A stretch of 64,000 nucleotides of DNA from Chitinophagaceae bacterium (GCA_016721085.1 JADKJI010000023.1:32152-96151), one strand, 5' to 3'. Positions 43,379 through 54,696 are shown, counted from the first letter of the stretch. Translations and numbers: made by a program. The notes: generated from the sequence alone by a model not told the origin.

Positions 43379-44818
43379 TTATTTAGCCTTGTTACGAGCC
43401 ATAGCTATATAATAAATTGGGATACCAGCCAATGTGATAGCTCCTCCCCATCCTGCGTAAGTTGGTTTCTGGAAAATCAATGCCACACAGAAGGCAACTC
43501 CCATAATGATATAAATGATGGGTAACACTGGATAACCAAACGCTTTATAAAGGCGTTCTGCATTCGGACGGCTTTTACGAAGCCTGAATATTCCAATTAT
43601 GGTGAGCACATAGAACACCACTACCACAAACGAAACCATATCGAGTAGGTCGCCATATTTACCACTCAGGCAAAGCAGGCTTGCCAATGCGCATTGTGCC
43701 CATAAGGCCCATTCAGGAACTGCATTCTTATTTAATGTACCCGCTTTCTTAAAGAAGAGACCATCTTGCGCCATGGTATAATAAACACGGGCACCAGCTA
43801 AAATCAATCCATTATTACAACCGAATGTTGAAATCATGATCATAACGGCAATCACATAAGAGCCGATATTTCCAAAGATCACATTGGCGGCCGACACCGC
43901 TACCCTGTCTTGTTTTGCGAATGCAATTTCCTGCAATGGCAATACACTCATGTACATCAGGTTGGCAGAAACGTAAATGATTGTTACAATCAATGTTCCA
44001 AGGAATAGGCTTAAACCGATATTACGCTGAGGATTTTTTATTTCACCAGCAATGAAGGTTACGTTATTCCATGAATCACTACTGAAGATGGAACCCACCA
44101 TAGCTGCTGCAATGGCTCCTATCAATGCTGACCCTGATATTGGTAACCAGGAGGTGGCTACCTCACCTTTCTTATCAAGTCCAAGGTCTTGTACTGCCTG
44201 AAATCCTGTGCTCCAGTTCGCATTCCATATTTCAGACTTGGCTGCTAAAAGGAAACCGAAAACAATCAATCCAAATAAGGATGCTAGTTTTGTTACAGTG
44301 AATGTGGTTTGAATCAATTTGCCACCCTTTATACCCTTTGTATTGATATAAGTGAGGAAGATGATTAAAACAATAGAGACAAGCTGTGCCGGGTATATCT
44401 TGAAGATGCCTATGGTGAACAGTATATTCGCATCTTTCATTTCAAGTATCGGGAAGAAATATCCGGCGAATTTTGAGAATGCCACGCCAACAGCTGCGAT
44501 GGTTGCCGTTTGGATAACCGCGAAAAAACTCCAACCATAAAGGAAGCCTGCCAATGGATTATAGGCTTCTTTCAGATACACATACTGGCCCCCTGCCTTT
44601 GGGAACATAGCACTTAATTCTCCATAACTAAGGGCCGCAGTCAAGGTCATAAATCCGGTAATCAACCAAACCATCACCAGCCAACCAGCACTACCCACAT
44701 TACGGGTAATGTCGGCACTCACAATAAAAATTCCCGAACCAATCATGGAACCGGCCACTACCATGGTTGCGTCTAACAAGCCCAGGGTCGGTTTAAATGC
44801 ACTTGAATTTTCAGCCAT
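43379..44818 (-). CDS. APC-family amino acid permease
   Basis: The product is 479 aa from the ATG at 44818 (MAENSSAFKPTLGLLDATM); a start at 44860 is possible but adds a weak leader. About twelve membrane helices are visible. The consensus of helix 1, VVAGSMIGSGIFIV, and LSYGELSAMFPKAGGQYVYL are hallmarks of the amino acid/polyamine/organocation family (LAT-like). Substrate cannot be told. It is the first gene of a likely operon with the heptose kinase; the terminator of the skp gene lies just upstream at 44863-44889. Confidence 0.9.
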   Translation of the reverse strand: MAENSSAFKPTLGLLDATMVVAGSMIGSGIFIVSADITRNVGSAGWLVMVWLITGFMTLTAALSYGELSAMFPKAGGQYVYLKEAYNPLAGFLYGWSFFAVIQTATIAAVGVAFSKFAGYFFPILEMKDANILFTIGIFKIYPAQLVSIVLIIFLTYINTKGIKGGKLIQTTFTVTKLASLFGLIVFGFLLAAKSEIWNANWSTGFQAVQDLGLDKKGEVATSWLPISGSALIGAIAAAMVGSIFSSDSWNNVTFIAGEIKNPQRNIGLSLFLGTLIVTIIYVSANLMYMSVLPLQEIAFAKQDRVAVSAANVIFGNIGSYVIAVMIMISTFGCNNGLILAGARVYYTMAQDGLFFKKAGTLNKNAVPEWALWAQCALASLLCLSGKYGDLLDMVSFVVVVFYVLTIIGIFRLRKSRPNAERLYKAFGYPVLPIIYIIMGVAFCVALIFQKPTYAGWGGAITLAGIPIYYIAMARNKAK

Positions 44819-44862
44819 AGCAGCAGTATTTATAGGGGGAAGATACAGTAAACAGTCCAAAA

Positions 44863-44889
44863 AAAAGCGTAGTGGAACACTACGCTTTT
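44863..44889 (-). terminator. Rho-independent terminator after skp
   Basis: AAAAGCGTAGTG, 3-base loop, CACTACGCTTTT; read on the minus strand it follows the skp stop and ends in a run of U. Confidence 0.8.
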
Positions 44890-44913
44890 AGAATAATTTT
44901 TGATGACTGGTCA

Positions 44914-45511
44914 TCACTTATTTTCTTTCTTATAAAGGGTATTCAGTCCTTTAATCATATCACCAGTGATATCGTAGAGACTGTCTTTATAATACATCAG
45001 CACACCTGGAGAATAGGAGAAGATATAAGCATAGCCTTTCCCCTGATTATATGTTTTGAGATAATCTTCAACTTGTTTATGCAAATCGGTCATAAGATCC
45101 ATCTGCATCTTCTTTAGTTCCTGATCCAGCTCAAGTTCTTTTTGTTGGAATTGTTTTTCCAATTGGGCCAATTCACGCTGGGCAGCTTCTCCGTCGGCCT
45201 GAGTCATTGTCGGGGCTTTTTCCTGCAACTCCCTTAACCTTTTTTGATAGGAAGCATTCAAAGAATTAAGCTGGTTCTTACTTGCATTCTCTTTTGCTTT
45301 AATCTTTTCTTCTGCATCCTGGAAACTATTATAATGTTCCTGCAGGGTATCGATATCAAAATAAGCGATCCTGAAATTGGAGGTATCGTGCTTGTTGTTG
45401 TTAACCGTTATTTGTCTTTTTGAGTTCTTCAGTATGGGTAATATGCAGGTAGAAAAGCACCCCTACAGCAAGCAATGCAACTGAACTTAAAATAGTAGAA
45501 ATATTCTTCAT
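44914..45511 (-). CDS. skp: OmpH/Skp-family periplasmic chaperone (one-base frameshift)
   Basis: The N-terminus (MKNISTILSSVALLAVGVLF, ATG at 45511) is a signal anchor. The frame then stops after KKTNNG. Removing one base in AA at 45403-45404 joins it to NNNKHDTSNFRIAYFDIDTL, the typical first strand of the Skp domain. A long coiled coil follows (ELAQLEKQFQQKELELDQEL) and the C-terminal helix. The repaired product is about 198 aa. Without repair only a 115-residue fragment (44914-45261) starts with an ATG. It would escort outer-membrane proteins through the periplasm. Confidence 0.85.
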
Positions 45512-45599
45512 CAAGAGCCGTTTTGCGCAAGTTATGAGGTTCTCTTGAACGAAATTGTTAAAAAATTTAACAACCGAACATAGAGATAGTTAAAAATAA

Positions 45600-45627
45600 A
45601 AAGCAGGAAACTTGTGTTTCCTGCTTT
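45600..45627 (-). terminator. Terminator after rpoC
   Basis: Stem AAGCAGGAAAC / GTTTCCTGCTT with the loop TTGT, immediately after the rpoC stop on the minus strand and followed there by TTTTTATTTTT. Confidence 0.85.
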
Positions 45628-45644
45628 CAAAATATAGCTGAATA

Positions 45645-48600
45645 TTATTCTTCTTCATCGAAGGCCATGGCTTCACGTGTAGTCTGCAGCAATTCATATT
45701 CTTCCTTGCTACCTACTATCATGTTTTCGAAGTCACGAAGACCTGTACCAGCTGGGATTGGGTGACCAGTGATTACATTCTCCTTCAGACCAAGCATATC
45801 GTCGGTTTTACCCTGGATAGCGGCACTGCTCAATACCTTAGTTGTTTCCTGGAACGATGCAGCTGAGATCCAGCTTTGAGTTCCGAGAGACGCCTTAGTG
45901 ATACCTAACAATACTGGTTGTGAAGTAGCTGAATTCGCATCACGGTATTCCACTGTCTTCTTATCACTCCTGCGGAGAAGTGAGTTCTCTTCACGAATTT
46001 CACGAAGACTGGCAATCTGACCGGCTTTCAACTTAGCGCTGTCTCCAGCTTCAGTGATAACCTTCTTATCAAAAATCCAGTCATTCTCTTCGTTAAAGTC
46101 GAAGCGGTCTTCCAGATCCTCCTCAAGGAAGCGGGTATCACCTGGATCCTTGATTTCAACTTTCTTCATCATCTGACGAACGATAACTTCAATATGCTTG
46201 TCGTTGATCTTCACACCTTGTAAACGATATACTTCCTGGATCTCATTCACAACGTACTCTTGTACGGCAAACGGACCTTTGATAGAGAGGATATCTGCTG
46301 GAGCGATCTGACCATCTGAAAGTGGCGCACCGGCTTTGATGAAGTCACCATCCTGTACCAGGATCTGACGTGTCAATGGCACTAAGTACTTCTTAACAAC
46401 ACCATCCTTAGCTTCAACAACAATCTCACGGTTACCACGCTTGATAGCTCCGAAAGCAACTACACCATCAATTTCGCAAACAATGGCTGGGTTACCTGGG
46501 TTACGTGCTTCAAACAATTCAGTTACACGTGGAAGACCTCCGGTGATATCTCGCTGCATACGCAGTGTTCTCGGAATCTTCACCAATACCTGACCGGCTC
46601 TTACATCTTCTGTTTCTTCAACAGAGACGTGTGATCCTACAGGGAGGTTATATTGTTTTACATCCTTTCCACCTTCCACAATAAGGGTAGGTATCTTGGT
46701 CTTGTCTTTTGTTTCGATAACCACTTTCTCGCGGTGACCTGTTTGTTCGTCTGCTTCCTCACGGTAAGTGATACCCTCAATAACACTTTCAAACTTGATC
46801 TGTCCTGTGATTTCAGCAACGATTACGTTGTTGAACGGATCCCATGAGCAGATCATATCACCTTTCTTCACTTGCTGACCATCTTTTACAAGAAGGATAG
46901 CACCGTAAGGAACGTTATTAGTTATTAATAAACGGTCATTCTTCACATCCATGATACGAACCTCACCGGTACGACCTATTACCACCTGGTTCTTCTCACC
47001 ATCGTTACCCTGACCGGTTACGCTACGTAAACCGTCGAATTGGATGGTACCGTCGAACTTAGCGAAGAGGGCTGATTCTACTGATGCAGATCCGGCCACA
47101 CCACCCACGTGGAAGGTACGAAGTGTCAACTGTGTACCTGGTTCACCGATTGACTGTGCAGCAATGATACCTACAGCATCACCTTTTTGAGCAACATTTC
47201 CAGTTGCAAGGTTCTTACCGTAACATTTCACGCACACACCGCGCTTGCTTTCGCAAGTAAGAACAGAACGGATTTCTACAACCTCTATTGCTGCTTCTTC
47301 AATAGCTTTACCAATGTCTTCAGTTATCTGCTTGCCTGCTTCTACAATAACCTCATCATTGATAGGATTGTAGATATTGTGCAGTGAGGTACGGCCGATG
47401 ATACGGTCATACAGTGGTTCTACCACTTCCTCATTATCTTTTAATGCACTGGTAGCAATACCACGCAGTGTTCCGCAATCTTCTTCAGTGATAACTACAT
47501 CCTGAGCTACGTCAACGAGACGACGGGTAAGGTAACCGGCATCGGCCGTCTTAAGGGCGGTATCCGCCAAACCTTTACGCGCACCGTGCGTAGAGATGAA
47601 GTAATCCAATACGTTCAATCCACCTTTGAAGTTAGAGAGGATCGGGTTTTCGATGATCTCACTTCCTGATGAACCAGATTTACGAGGCTTCGCCATCAGA
47701 CCTCTGATACCGCAAAGCTGTTTGATCTGTTGTTTAGAACCACGGGCTCCGGAGTCCAACATCATGTAAACTGAGTTGAATCCTTGCTTATCAATGGCAA
47801 GCTCCCTGATCAATGTTTCTGTGATACGTGTATCCACACGGCTCCAGATATCCACGATTTGGTTATAACGCTCGTTGTTAGTGATAAGACCCATGTTATA
47901 GTTTTCCCATACCTCATCAACTTCACCTTTTGCATTATCCAACACCTGTTCTTTGATAGATGGAATAATAAGGTCATTGATGTTGAACGACAATCCACCC
48001 TGGAAGGCAGTACGGAAACCTAACTGCTTGATATCGTCCAGGAATTTCGCTGTCTTGGGAACGTTAGTGATCTTGATGATATCTCCGATGATCTCACGAA
48101 GGTTCTTCTTCGTCAAAAGGGCGTTGATAAAACCAACTTCCTTAGGAACGAACTGGTTGAAGATTACACGACCTACCGTGGTTTCTATCAGCTTGAATTC
48201 TAGGTCACCATTATTGCTACGTACAAAGGACTTAACCTTGATATGTGCATGCAGGTCTACCTTTCCTTCATTATGTGCAATCAACACTTCATCCTGGCTA
48301 TAGAAAGCTTTTCCTTCTCCACGGATCTTTTCAGTTTCTGTAGATTTCTTACCCTTTGTGATATAGTACAGTCCCAATACCATGTCCTGTGAAGGAAGGG
48401 TGATTGGTGCACCATTCTGTGGGTTAAGGATGTTGTGAGATGACAACATCAGCAATTGTGCTTCCAGAACGGCAGCGTTGCTGAGTGGCACGTGAACCGC
48501 CATCTGGTCACCGTCAAAGTCGGCGTTGAAGGCCGTAGTAACCAATGGGTGTAATTGAATCGCTTTACCTTCAATCAACTTAGGCTGGAAAGCCTGGATT

Positions 48601-49934
48601 GACAAACGGTGAAGTGTTGGGGCACGGTTCAGCATGATCGGATGCCCTTTCAATATATTTTCAAGGATATCCCAAACAACAGCTTCCTTACGGTCTACCA
48701 GTTTACGGGCAGATTTAACTGTTTTTACGATACCTCTTTCAATCAGTTTACGGATGATGAATGGTTTGAACAATTCAGCAGCCATGTCTTTTGGTAAACC
48801 GCACTCGTGTAATTTCAGTTCAGGACCTACCACGATAACGGAACGACCAGAATAGTCAACACGTTTACCCAAGAGGTTCTGACGGAAACGACCTTGTTTA
48901 CCTTTCAATACATCACTCAATGATTTCAATGCACGTCCACCTTCTGCTTTTACAGCATTTGATTTACGGCTATTATCAAACAATGAATCGATGGCTTCCT
49001 GCAACATCCTCTTTTCGTTACGAAGGATTACCTCCGGAGCTTTGATCTCTAACAAACGCTTCAAACGGTTGTTACGGATAATCACACGTCTGTATAAATC
49101 ATTTAAATCAGATGTAGCAAAACGACCACCATCCAATGGAACGAGCGGACGAAGTTCTGGTGGAATAACAGGAATATATTGCATAACCATCCATTCCGGA
49201 CGGTTAGTGATCCTTGAGTTTGCTTCACGGAAAGCTTCCACAACACTCAAACGTTTCAAGGCATCTGCCTTACGTTGTTGTGATGTTTCATTTGCAGCAG
49301 CATTACGGAGACTGAATGACAAAGCATCCAGGTCGATACGCTGTAACATATCATGAACAGCTTCAGCACCCATCTTGGCAATGAATTTCTGCGGATCATC
49401 ATCAGGCAGATATTGATTGTCCTTTGGTAAGGTGTCGAGCATTTCCAGATATTCTTCTTCAGTCAACAGATCACCTGCTTTCAGGCTTTCCTTGATACCT
49501 GGTTGTATAACAACGAAACGCTCATAGTATACGATTGTTTCGAGTTTCTTAGAACTAACTCCTAACAGGTAACCGATTTTGTTAGGAAGGCTTTTGAAAT
49601 ACCATATATGAACTACAGGTACCACCAGTTTGATGTGACCCATACGCTCACGACGTACTTTCTTCTCAGTTACTTCAACACCGCAACGGTCGCACACGAT
49701 TCCCTTGTAACGGATACGCTTGTACTTTCCGCAAGCACACTCATAATCCTTTACTGGCCCGAATATCCTCTCGCAGAACAAACCATCACGCTCAGGTTTG
49801 TACGTACGATAGTTGATAGTTTCAGGCTTCAACACCTCACCATAGCTACGTTCCAGAATTGAATCTGGAGAAGCCAGACCGATAGTTATCTTAGAAAAAG
49901 TGGCCCGGGGACGATTGTCTTTTTTAATAGCCAT
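45645..49934 (-). CDS. rpoC: DNA-directed RNA polymerase subunit beta'
   Basis: The product is 1429 aa from MAIKKDNRPRATFSK (ATG at 49934; an in-frame ATG at 49946 adds MEII). It contains the N-terminal zinc ribbon (ECACGKYKRIRYKGIVCDRCG split by its Cys pairs), the active-site NADFDGDQ in AFNADFDGDQMAVH, the bridge/trigger helices near GARGSKQQIKQLCGIRG and the second zinc site (CESKRGVCVKCYG). Unlike rpoB it is intact over 4.3 kb. It is separated from rpoB by 155 bp with short TTATAACTTATTAC-type repeats. Confidence 0.98.
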   Translation of the reverse strand: MAIKKDNRPRATFSKITIGLASPDSILERSYGEVLKPETINYRTYKPERDGLFCERIFGPVKDYECACGKYKRIRYKGIVCDRCGVEVTEKKVRRERMGHIKLVVPVVHIWYFKSLPNKIGYLLGVSSKKLETIVYYERFVVIQPGIKESLKAGDLLTEEEYLEMLDTLPKDNQYLPDDDPQKFIAKMGAEAVHDMLQRIDLDALSFSLRNAAANETSQQRKADALKRLSVVEAFREANSRITNRPEWMVMQYIPVIPPELRPLVPLDGGRFATSDLNDLYRRVIIRNNRLKRLLEIKAPEVILRNEKRMLQEAIDSLFDNSRKSNAVKAEGGRALKSLSDVLKGKQGRFRQNLLGKRVDYSGRSVIVVGPELKLHECGLPKDMAAELFKPFIIRKLIERGIVKTVKSARKLVDRKEAVVWDILENILKGHPIMLNRAPTLHRLSIQAFQPKLIEGKAIQLHPLVTTAFNADFDGDQMAVHVPLSNAAVLEAQLLMLSSHNILNPQNGAPITLPSQDMVLGLYYITKGKKSTETEKIRGEGKAFYSQDEVLIAHNEGKVDLHAHIKVKSFVRSNNGDLEFKLIETTVGRVIFNQFVPKEVGFINALLTKKNLREIIGDIIKITNVPKTAKFLDDIKQLGFRTAFQGGLSFNINDLIIPSIKEQVLDNAKGEVDEVWENYNMGLITNNERYNQIVDIWSRVDTRITETLIRELAIDKQGFNSVYMMLDSGARGSKQQIKQLCGIRGLMAKPRKSGSSGSEIIENPILSNFKGGLNVLDYFISTHGARKGLADTALKTADAGYLTRRLVDVAQDVVITEEDCGTLRGIATSALKDNEEVVEPLYDRIIGRTSLHNIYNPINDEVIVEAGKQITEDIGKAIEEAAIEVVEIRSVLTCESKRGVCVKCYGKNLATGNVAQKGDAVGIIAAQSIGEPGTQLTLRTFHVGGVAGSASVESALFAKFDGTIQFDGLRSVTGQGNDGEKNQVVIGRTGEVRIMDVKNDRLLITNNVPYGAILLVKDGQQVKKGDMICSWDPFNNVIVAEITGQIKFESVIEGITYREEADEQTGHREKVVIETKDKTKIPTLIVEGGKDVKQYNLPVGSHVSVEETEDVRAGQVLVKIPRTLRMQRDITGGLPRVTELFEARNPGNPAIVCEIDGVVAFGAIKRGNREIVVEAKDGVVKKYLVPLTRQILVQDGDFIKAGAPLSDGQIAPADILSIKGPFAVQEYVVNEIQEVYRLQGVKINDKHIEVIVRQMMKKVEIKDPGDTRFLEEDLEDRFDFNEENDWIFDKKVITEAGDSAKLKAGQIASLREIREENSLLRRSDKKTVEYRDANSATSQPVLLGITKASLGTQSWISAASFQETTKVLSSAAIQGKTDDMLGLKENVITGHPIPAGTGLRDFENMIVGSKEEYELLQTTREAMAFDEEE

Positions 49935-50089
49935 AATTATTTCCAATAAATGTTAAAAACGTGAATCAATAATTCAAAAGTCAAAAGCCAAAGTTGTACG
50001 TTTTAAGTTGTAAGTCAGAACCCGTTTCATTTACTCTCACACTAACCAATTGGAACTTATTACTTATAACTTATTACCTATAACTTCTC

Positions 50090-53000
50090 TCACTCAAACT
50101 TCAGATCCAATCCCAATCCTCTCAATTCATGCACCAATACATTGAAGGATTCGGGTATACCAGCACGTGGTATATTATCTCCCTTAACAATCGCTTCGTA
50201 TGTCTTAGCACGACCGATGATGTCATCAGATTTGAGAGTCAGTAACTCCTGCAGGATATTAGAAGCTCCATGCTTCCAGTGCCCACACCTCCATCTCACC
50301 AAAACGCTGACCACCGAACTGAGCCTTACCACCCAGCGGCTGCTGAGTAATCAAGCTGTATGGTCCGATAGAACGTGCGTGCATCTTATCATCCACCATG
50401 TGGTGCAGCTTAATCATATAGATAACACCTACAGTTGCCTTCTGGTGGAAACGTTCTCCGGTTTCACCATCATGCAAGTAAGTATGACCGAAACTTGGCA
50501 GATTTGCCTTGTCGATATGATCAGCAATTTCCTGTACAGTAGCACCGTCGAAGATCGGAGTAGCGAATTTCACACCCAATTTCAAACCAGCCCATCCCAA
50601 GAACGGTTTCATAGATCTGACCCAGGTTCATACGTGAAGGCACCCCGAGTGGGTTCAACACGATATCAACTGGAGTACCGTCTGAAAGGAATGGCATGTC
50701 TTCAGCACGTACGATTTTCGCAACGATACCTTTGTTACCGTGACGACCGGCCATTTTATCTCCCACTTTCAATTTCCTCTTCACAGCGAGATATACTTTC
50801 GCCAGTTTCAATACACCAGCTGGTAATTCGTCACCGATTGAGATATTGAATTTCTCTCTCTTATAACGACCGAGTTCTTCGTTAAACTTGATGCTGTAGT
50901 TGTGAAGTAATACGTTGATCTGATCGTCGATCTTCGCATCACCTGTCCAACCCAGTGGGTTAACGTTCAGGTAATCGATAGCAGCCAGGTTCTTTGCATT
51001 GAACTTAGCGCCTTTGCCGATCTGAACTTCACCGAAGTTGTTGTTAACACCAGTAGACGCACGGTCTTTCAACAACACCTGCAATTTGTTTAACAGGAGT
51101 TCTTTAAGATCCAGTTCATTCTTCTCGTGTACTTTCTCCAATTTCTCGAGAGATGCTTTCTCACGAATCTTGGCGTTCTTATCTTTCTTAGCACGTTGGA
51201 ACAGTTTCTTACCGATAACTACACCTTCCACACCATTTGGTGCTTTCAGAGAAGCATCTTTCGCATCACCGGCTTTATCACCGAAGATGGCGCGAAGCAG
51301 TTTCTCTTCTGGAGTAGGATCGCTTTCACCTTTTGGAGTGATCTTACCAATAAGGATATCACCTTCTTTGATAGCAGCACCCAAACGGATGATACCATTC
51401 TCATCCAGATCCTTAGTGGCTTCTTCGCTCACGTTTGGAATATCCGGAGTCAATTCCTCTTCTCCTAATTTGGTATCACGAACTTCCAGTTCATATTCAG
51501 AAATATGGATAGAAGTAAACAAGTCTTCGCGAACAACGCGCTCGTTGATTACGATGGCATCCTCGAAGTTGTATCCTTTCCATGGCATGAAGGCCACTTT
51601 CAGGTTACGTCCAAGAGCTAATTCGCCGCCTTGTACTGCATATCCTTCTGTAAGGAAGTCTCCTAACAATACACGCTGGCCTTTCTTTACAGCAGGCTTT
51701 TGGTTGATAGAAGTTTCCTGGTTGGTCTTGATGAATTTTGTAAGTCTGTAAATACGCAGATCCTCTTCGAAGCTAACCAAACGGTCTGCTTCTGTACGAT
51801 CGTAGCGAACGTGAATTTCACTACCGTCTACATATTCTACAATACCATCACCTTCAGACAAGATCTGAACACGTGCATCGCGGGCTGCTTTTCCTTCAGT
51901 CCGGTACCAACGATTGGTACTTCAGGACGGATCAATGGAACAGCCTGACGTTGCATGTTCGATCCCATCAGGGCACGGTTGGCGTCATCATGCTCAAGGA
52001 ACGGAATCAGGGAAGCACTCAAACCAACAATCTGGTTAGGAGCTACGTCCATGAATTCCACTTCGCTTCTGTCAAGAATCGGGAAGTCACCTGTTTGGCG
52101 AGACTCGATCTTTTCGTCTACGAATTCACCTTTTTCATTCAGAGGCGCACTTGCCTGGGCGATCTTAGCGGTATCTTCTTCTTCTGCACTCAGGAAGGTG
52201 AGTTTTTTCATATCCACTCTTCCATTCTCTGCCTTATGGTATGGAGTTTCGATGAAACCCATCTCATTGATCTTTGCGTGTACGCATAAGGTTGAGATCA
52301 AACCGATGTTTGGTCCTTCCGGCGTTTCAATAGTACAAAGACGGCCGTAGTGAGAATAGTGTACGTCACGAACCTCGAAACCAGCTCTTTCACGACTTAA
52401 ACCACCTGGTCCGAGTGCTGAGATACGACGTTTGTGCGTGATCTCCGACAACGGATTGGTTTGGTCGAGGAACTGTGAAAGTTGTGAGGTACCGAAGAAT
52501 GAGTTGATTACTGAAGACAATGTACGCGCATTGATAAGGTCCACCGGAGTGAACACCTCATTATCACGCACGTTCATACGCTCACGGATAGTACGGGCCA
52601 TACGAGCCAGACCTACACCGAACTGAGCATATAATTGTTCTCCTACAGTACGAACACGACGGTTGCTGAGGTGATCGATATCATCGATCTCGGCTTTACC
52701 ATTTGTGAGGCGTACCAGGTATTTGATGATCTCGATGATATCTTCTTTAGTCAGGGTCTTCTGATCTAAAGGAGCTTCGAGATTTAATTTACGGTTGATC
52801 TTATAGCGGCCTACTTCACCGAGGTCATAACGTTTGTCGGAGAAGAAGAGCTTGTCGATGATACCGCGGGCGGTTTCATTATCCGGAGCGTCGGCACCAC
52901 GCAATTGGCGATAGATGTGCTGAACCGCTTCGAGTTCGCTATTAGAAGTATCCTTGTTAAGGGTATTGTAGATGATGGCGAAATCTCCACCAACGTCTTC

Positions 53001-53891
53001 CTTCTGGATGAATACGCTTTCAACACCCATATCGGTGCACATTTCGATAGCTTCTTCATCAAGAATAGAATCACGCTCGAGAACCACTTCATTTCTTTCG
53101 ATGCTTACTACCTCACCGGTATCTTCATCTACGAAATCTTCCACCCAGCTTCTGAGTACGCGGGCAGCCAAACGGCGGCCTACATATTTCTGCAGGGCTT
53201 TTTTCTCAGCCTTCACTTCGTCGGCCATTCCGAATAATTCCAGGATGTCCTTATCGGTTTCGTATCCGATAGAACGTAACAGGGTTGTTACCGGGAATTT
53301 CTTCTTACGGTCGATGTAAGCATACATCACGTTATTGATATCGGTAGCAAATTCCATCCATGCACCTTTGAAAGGTATTACGCGCGCAGAGTAGATTTTT
53401 GTACCGTTGGGGTGTACAGACTGACCAAAGAATACACCAGGTGAACGGTGTAACTGTGATACCACCACGCGTTCTGCTCCGTTGATAACGAAGGTACCGC
53501 GAGGTGTCATGTACGGGATATTACCAAGGAATACGTCTTGTACGATAGTTTGGAAATCCACATGCTCTTCATCATTACAGCTCAACCTGAGTTTTGCTTT
53601 TAATGGAACAGCATACGTCAATCCCCTTTCCATACATTCTTCGATGGTGTAGCGGGGCGGATCAATGAAATAATCAAGGAACTCCAGCACGAAAATGTTT
53701 CGTGTATCGGTGATCGGGAAATTTTCCTTGAACACCTTGAAGAGACCTTCATTGTTACGTTTGTCCGGAGTAGTTTCTAGTTGAAAGAAGTCCTTGAAAG
53801 ACTGAATCTGGACTTCGAGCAGGTCAGGGGCTTCGGCTAAAGTTTTAATTTTACCAAAATTGACCCTCTGGTTCATTTTTGTTGAAGACAT
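50090..53891 (-). CDS. rpoB: DNA-directed RNA polymerase subunit beta (three frameshifts)
   Basis: Three indels split the frame. One missing C near 51897 (KEKQPAMH should read EGKAARDARVQILSEGDG). One extra T at 50595 (LGMGWFEIG should read LGWAGLKLGVKF). Two missing bases near 50275 (LEAWSF-stop should read LEAYGASNILQEL). Repaired, the protein has 1267 residues, the usual length in Bacteroidota. Hallmarks are RSPGVFFGQ, SQLSQFLDQTNPLSEITHKRR (the rifampicin region, split here for length), GYNFEDAIVINE, KMAGRHGNKGIVA and QRFGEMEVWALEA. Because RpoB is essential, the lesions are almost certainly sequence errors. A promoter lies at 54060-54089. Confidence 0.97.
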
Positions 53892-53958
53892 ATTGATTTA
53901 AACCGGTTTTTTAGTTGTTCGAACTACAATAAAAACGTCTATAGACAAAAAATCCATG

Positions 53959-53980
53959 ATGAAAACCCGAAGGTTTTCAT
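53959..53980 (-). promoter_or_regulatory. Hairpin in the rpoB leader
   Basis: ATGAAAACC / GGTTTTCAT with a CGAA/TTCG tetraloop, about 70 bases before the rpoB start and downstream of its promoter. It could be an attenuator or mRNA-stability element. Confidence 0.45.
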
Positions 53981-54059
53981 TCATTTTTCCCAACAATGTT
54001 CTTTTAAATTGGCCATCAAAGAATTAACTGTTGAAAAGTATGTTTTCGAAAACGGAGGG

Positions 54060-54089
54060 CAAAGGTAATGAATCAATCGCAACCAACAA
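54060..54089 (-). promoter_or_regulatory. Promoter for rpoBC
   Basis: On the minus strand TTG, 19 bases, TACCTTTG, matching the Bacteroidota -33/-7 consensus. It lies 170 bases before the rpoB start and after the rplL terminator at 54279-54300. The rest of the 430-base gap holds a GC-rich repeat (54121-54200). Confidence 0.6.
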
Positions 54090-54120
54090 CAATTTCCCTG
54101 CCGGTTTTTTGTTGGTTTTG

Positions 54121-54200
54121 ACTATAAGCCCAGGGCCAAGGGCCTAAAGCTGAAGGCTGGATGCGGGATGCTGGAGGCTTCTGAAGGCAAAGGCATAAAG
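54121..54200. repeat. GGGCCTAAAGCTGAAGGC-type intergenic repeat, copy 1
   Basis: Contains AGCCCAGGGCCAAGGGCCTA and AAGCTGAAGGCTGG followed by degenerate AAGGCAAAGGC units. It shares GGCCTAAAGCTGAAGGC with the stretch at 54790-54860. It is located between the rpoBC promoter and the rplL terminator. Confidence 0.6.
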
Positions 54201-54278
54201 CAAAGGCTAAGGGATTCACTGACAGGATGAAGAGGTTGATGGGCAATTTTAAGTACAACTAATTGAATATCAATAAAA

Positions 54279-54300
54279 AAGGCCGACAAACGTCGGCCTT
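54279..54300 (-). terminator. Terminator after rplL
   Basis: AAGGCCGAC, loop AAAC, GTCGGCCTT with A/T tracts on both sides; it ends the rplKAJL transcript 22 bases after the rplL stop. Confidence 0.85.
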
Positions 54301-54321
54301 TTTATATAAAATCGTTTCCGA

Positions 54322-54696
54322 TTATTGAATTTCAACATCAGCGCCAGCTTCTTTCAGCTTAGCTACCAGTGCTTCAGCGTCTGCTTTGCTGATACCTTCT
54401 TTAATGGCTTTAGGAGCTCCATCAACGAGGTCTTTCGCTTCTTTCAGACCCAAACCAGTTTGATCTTTAACGATCTTAACTACGTTCAGTTTAGATGCAC
54501 CACCATTTTTCAGGATTACGTTGAAGGCTGTTTTCTCTTCAACAGCAGCTGCGCCGCCACCGTCGCCACCAGATACCACTACTGCTGCTGCAGCTGGTTC
54601 GATGCCATATTCAGCTTTCAGAAAATCGGCCAATTCCTGTACTTCTTTTACAGTAAGACCTACGAGTTGTTCTGCTAATTGTTTAACGTCTGCCAT
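54322..54696 (-). CDS. rplL: 50S ribosomal protein L7/L12
   Basis: The product is 124 aa. The N-terminal dimerisation domain (QLAEQLVGLTVKEVQELADF) is followed by an Ala/Gly-rich hinge (GGDGGGAAAVEEKT) and the C-terminal factor-binding domain (FNVILKNGGASKLNVVKIV, GLGLKEAKDLVDGAP). It forms the ribosomal stalk with L10, encoded 165 bp upstream. Confidence 0.98.
   Translation of the reverse strand: MADVKQLAEQLVGLTVKEVQELADFLKAEYGIEPAAAAVVVSGGDGGGAAAVEEKTAFNVILKNGGASKLNVVKIVKDQTGLGLKEAKDLVDGAPKAIKEGISKADAEALVAKLKEAGADVEIQ

Noticed and set aside
45645..53891. Many open frames of 60-240 codons opposite rpoC and rpoB on the plus strand
   Set aside because: They are antisense shadows of the two long genes; their translations are Ser/Arg-rich or of low complexity and lack recognisable domains or starts with context.
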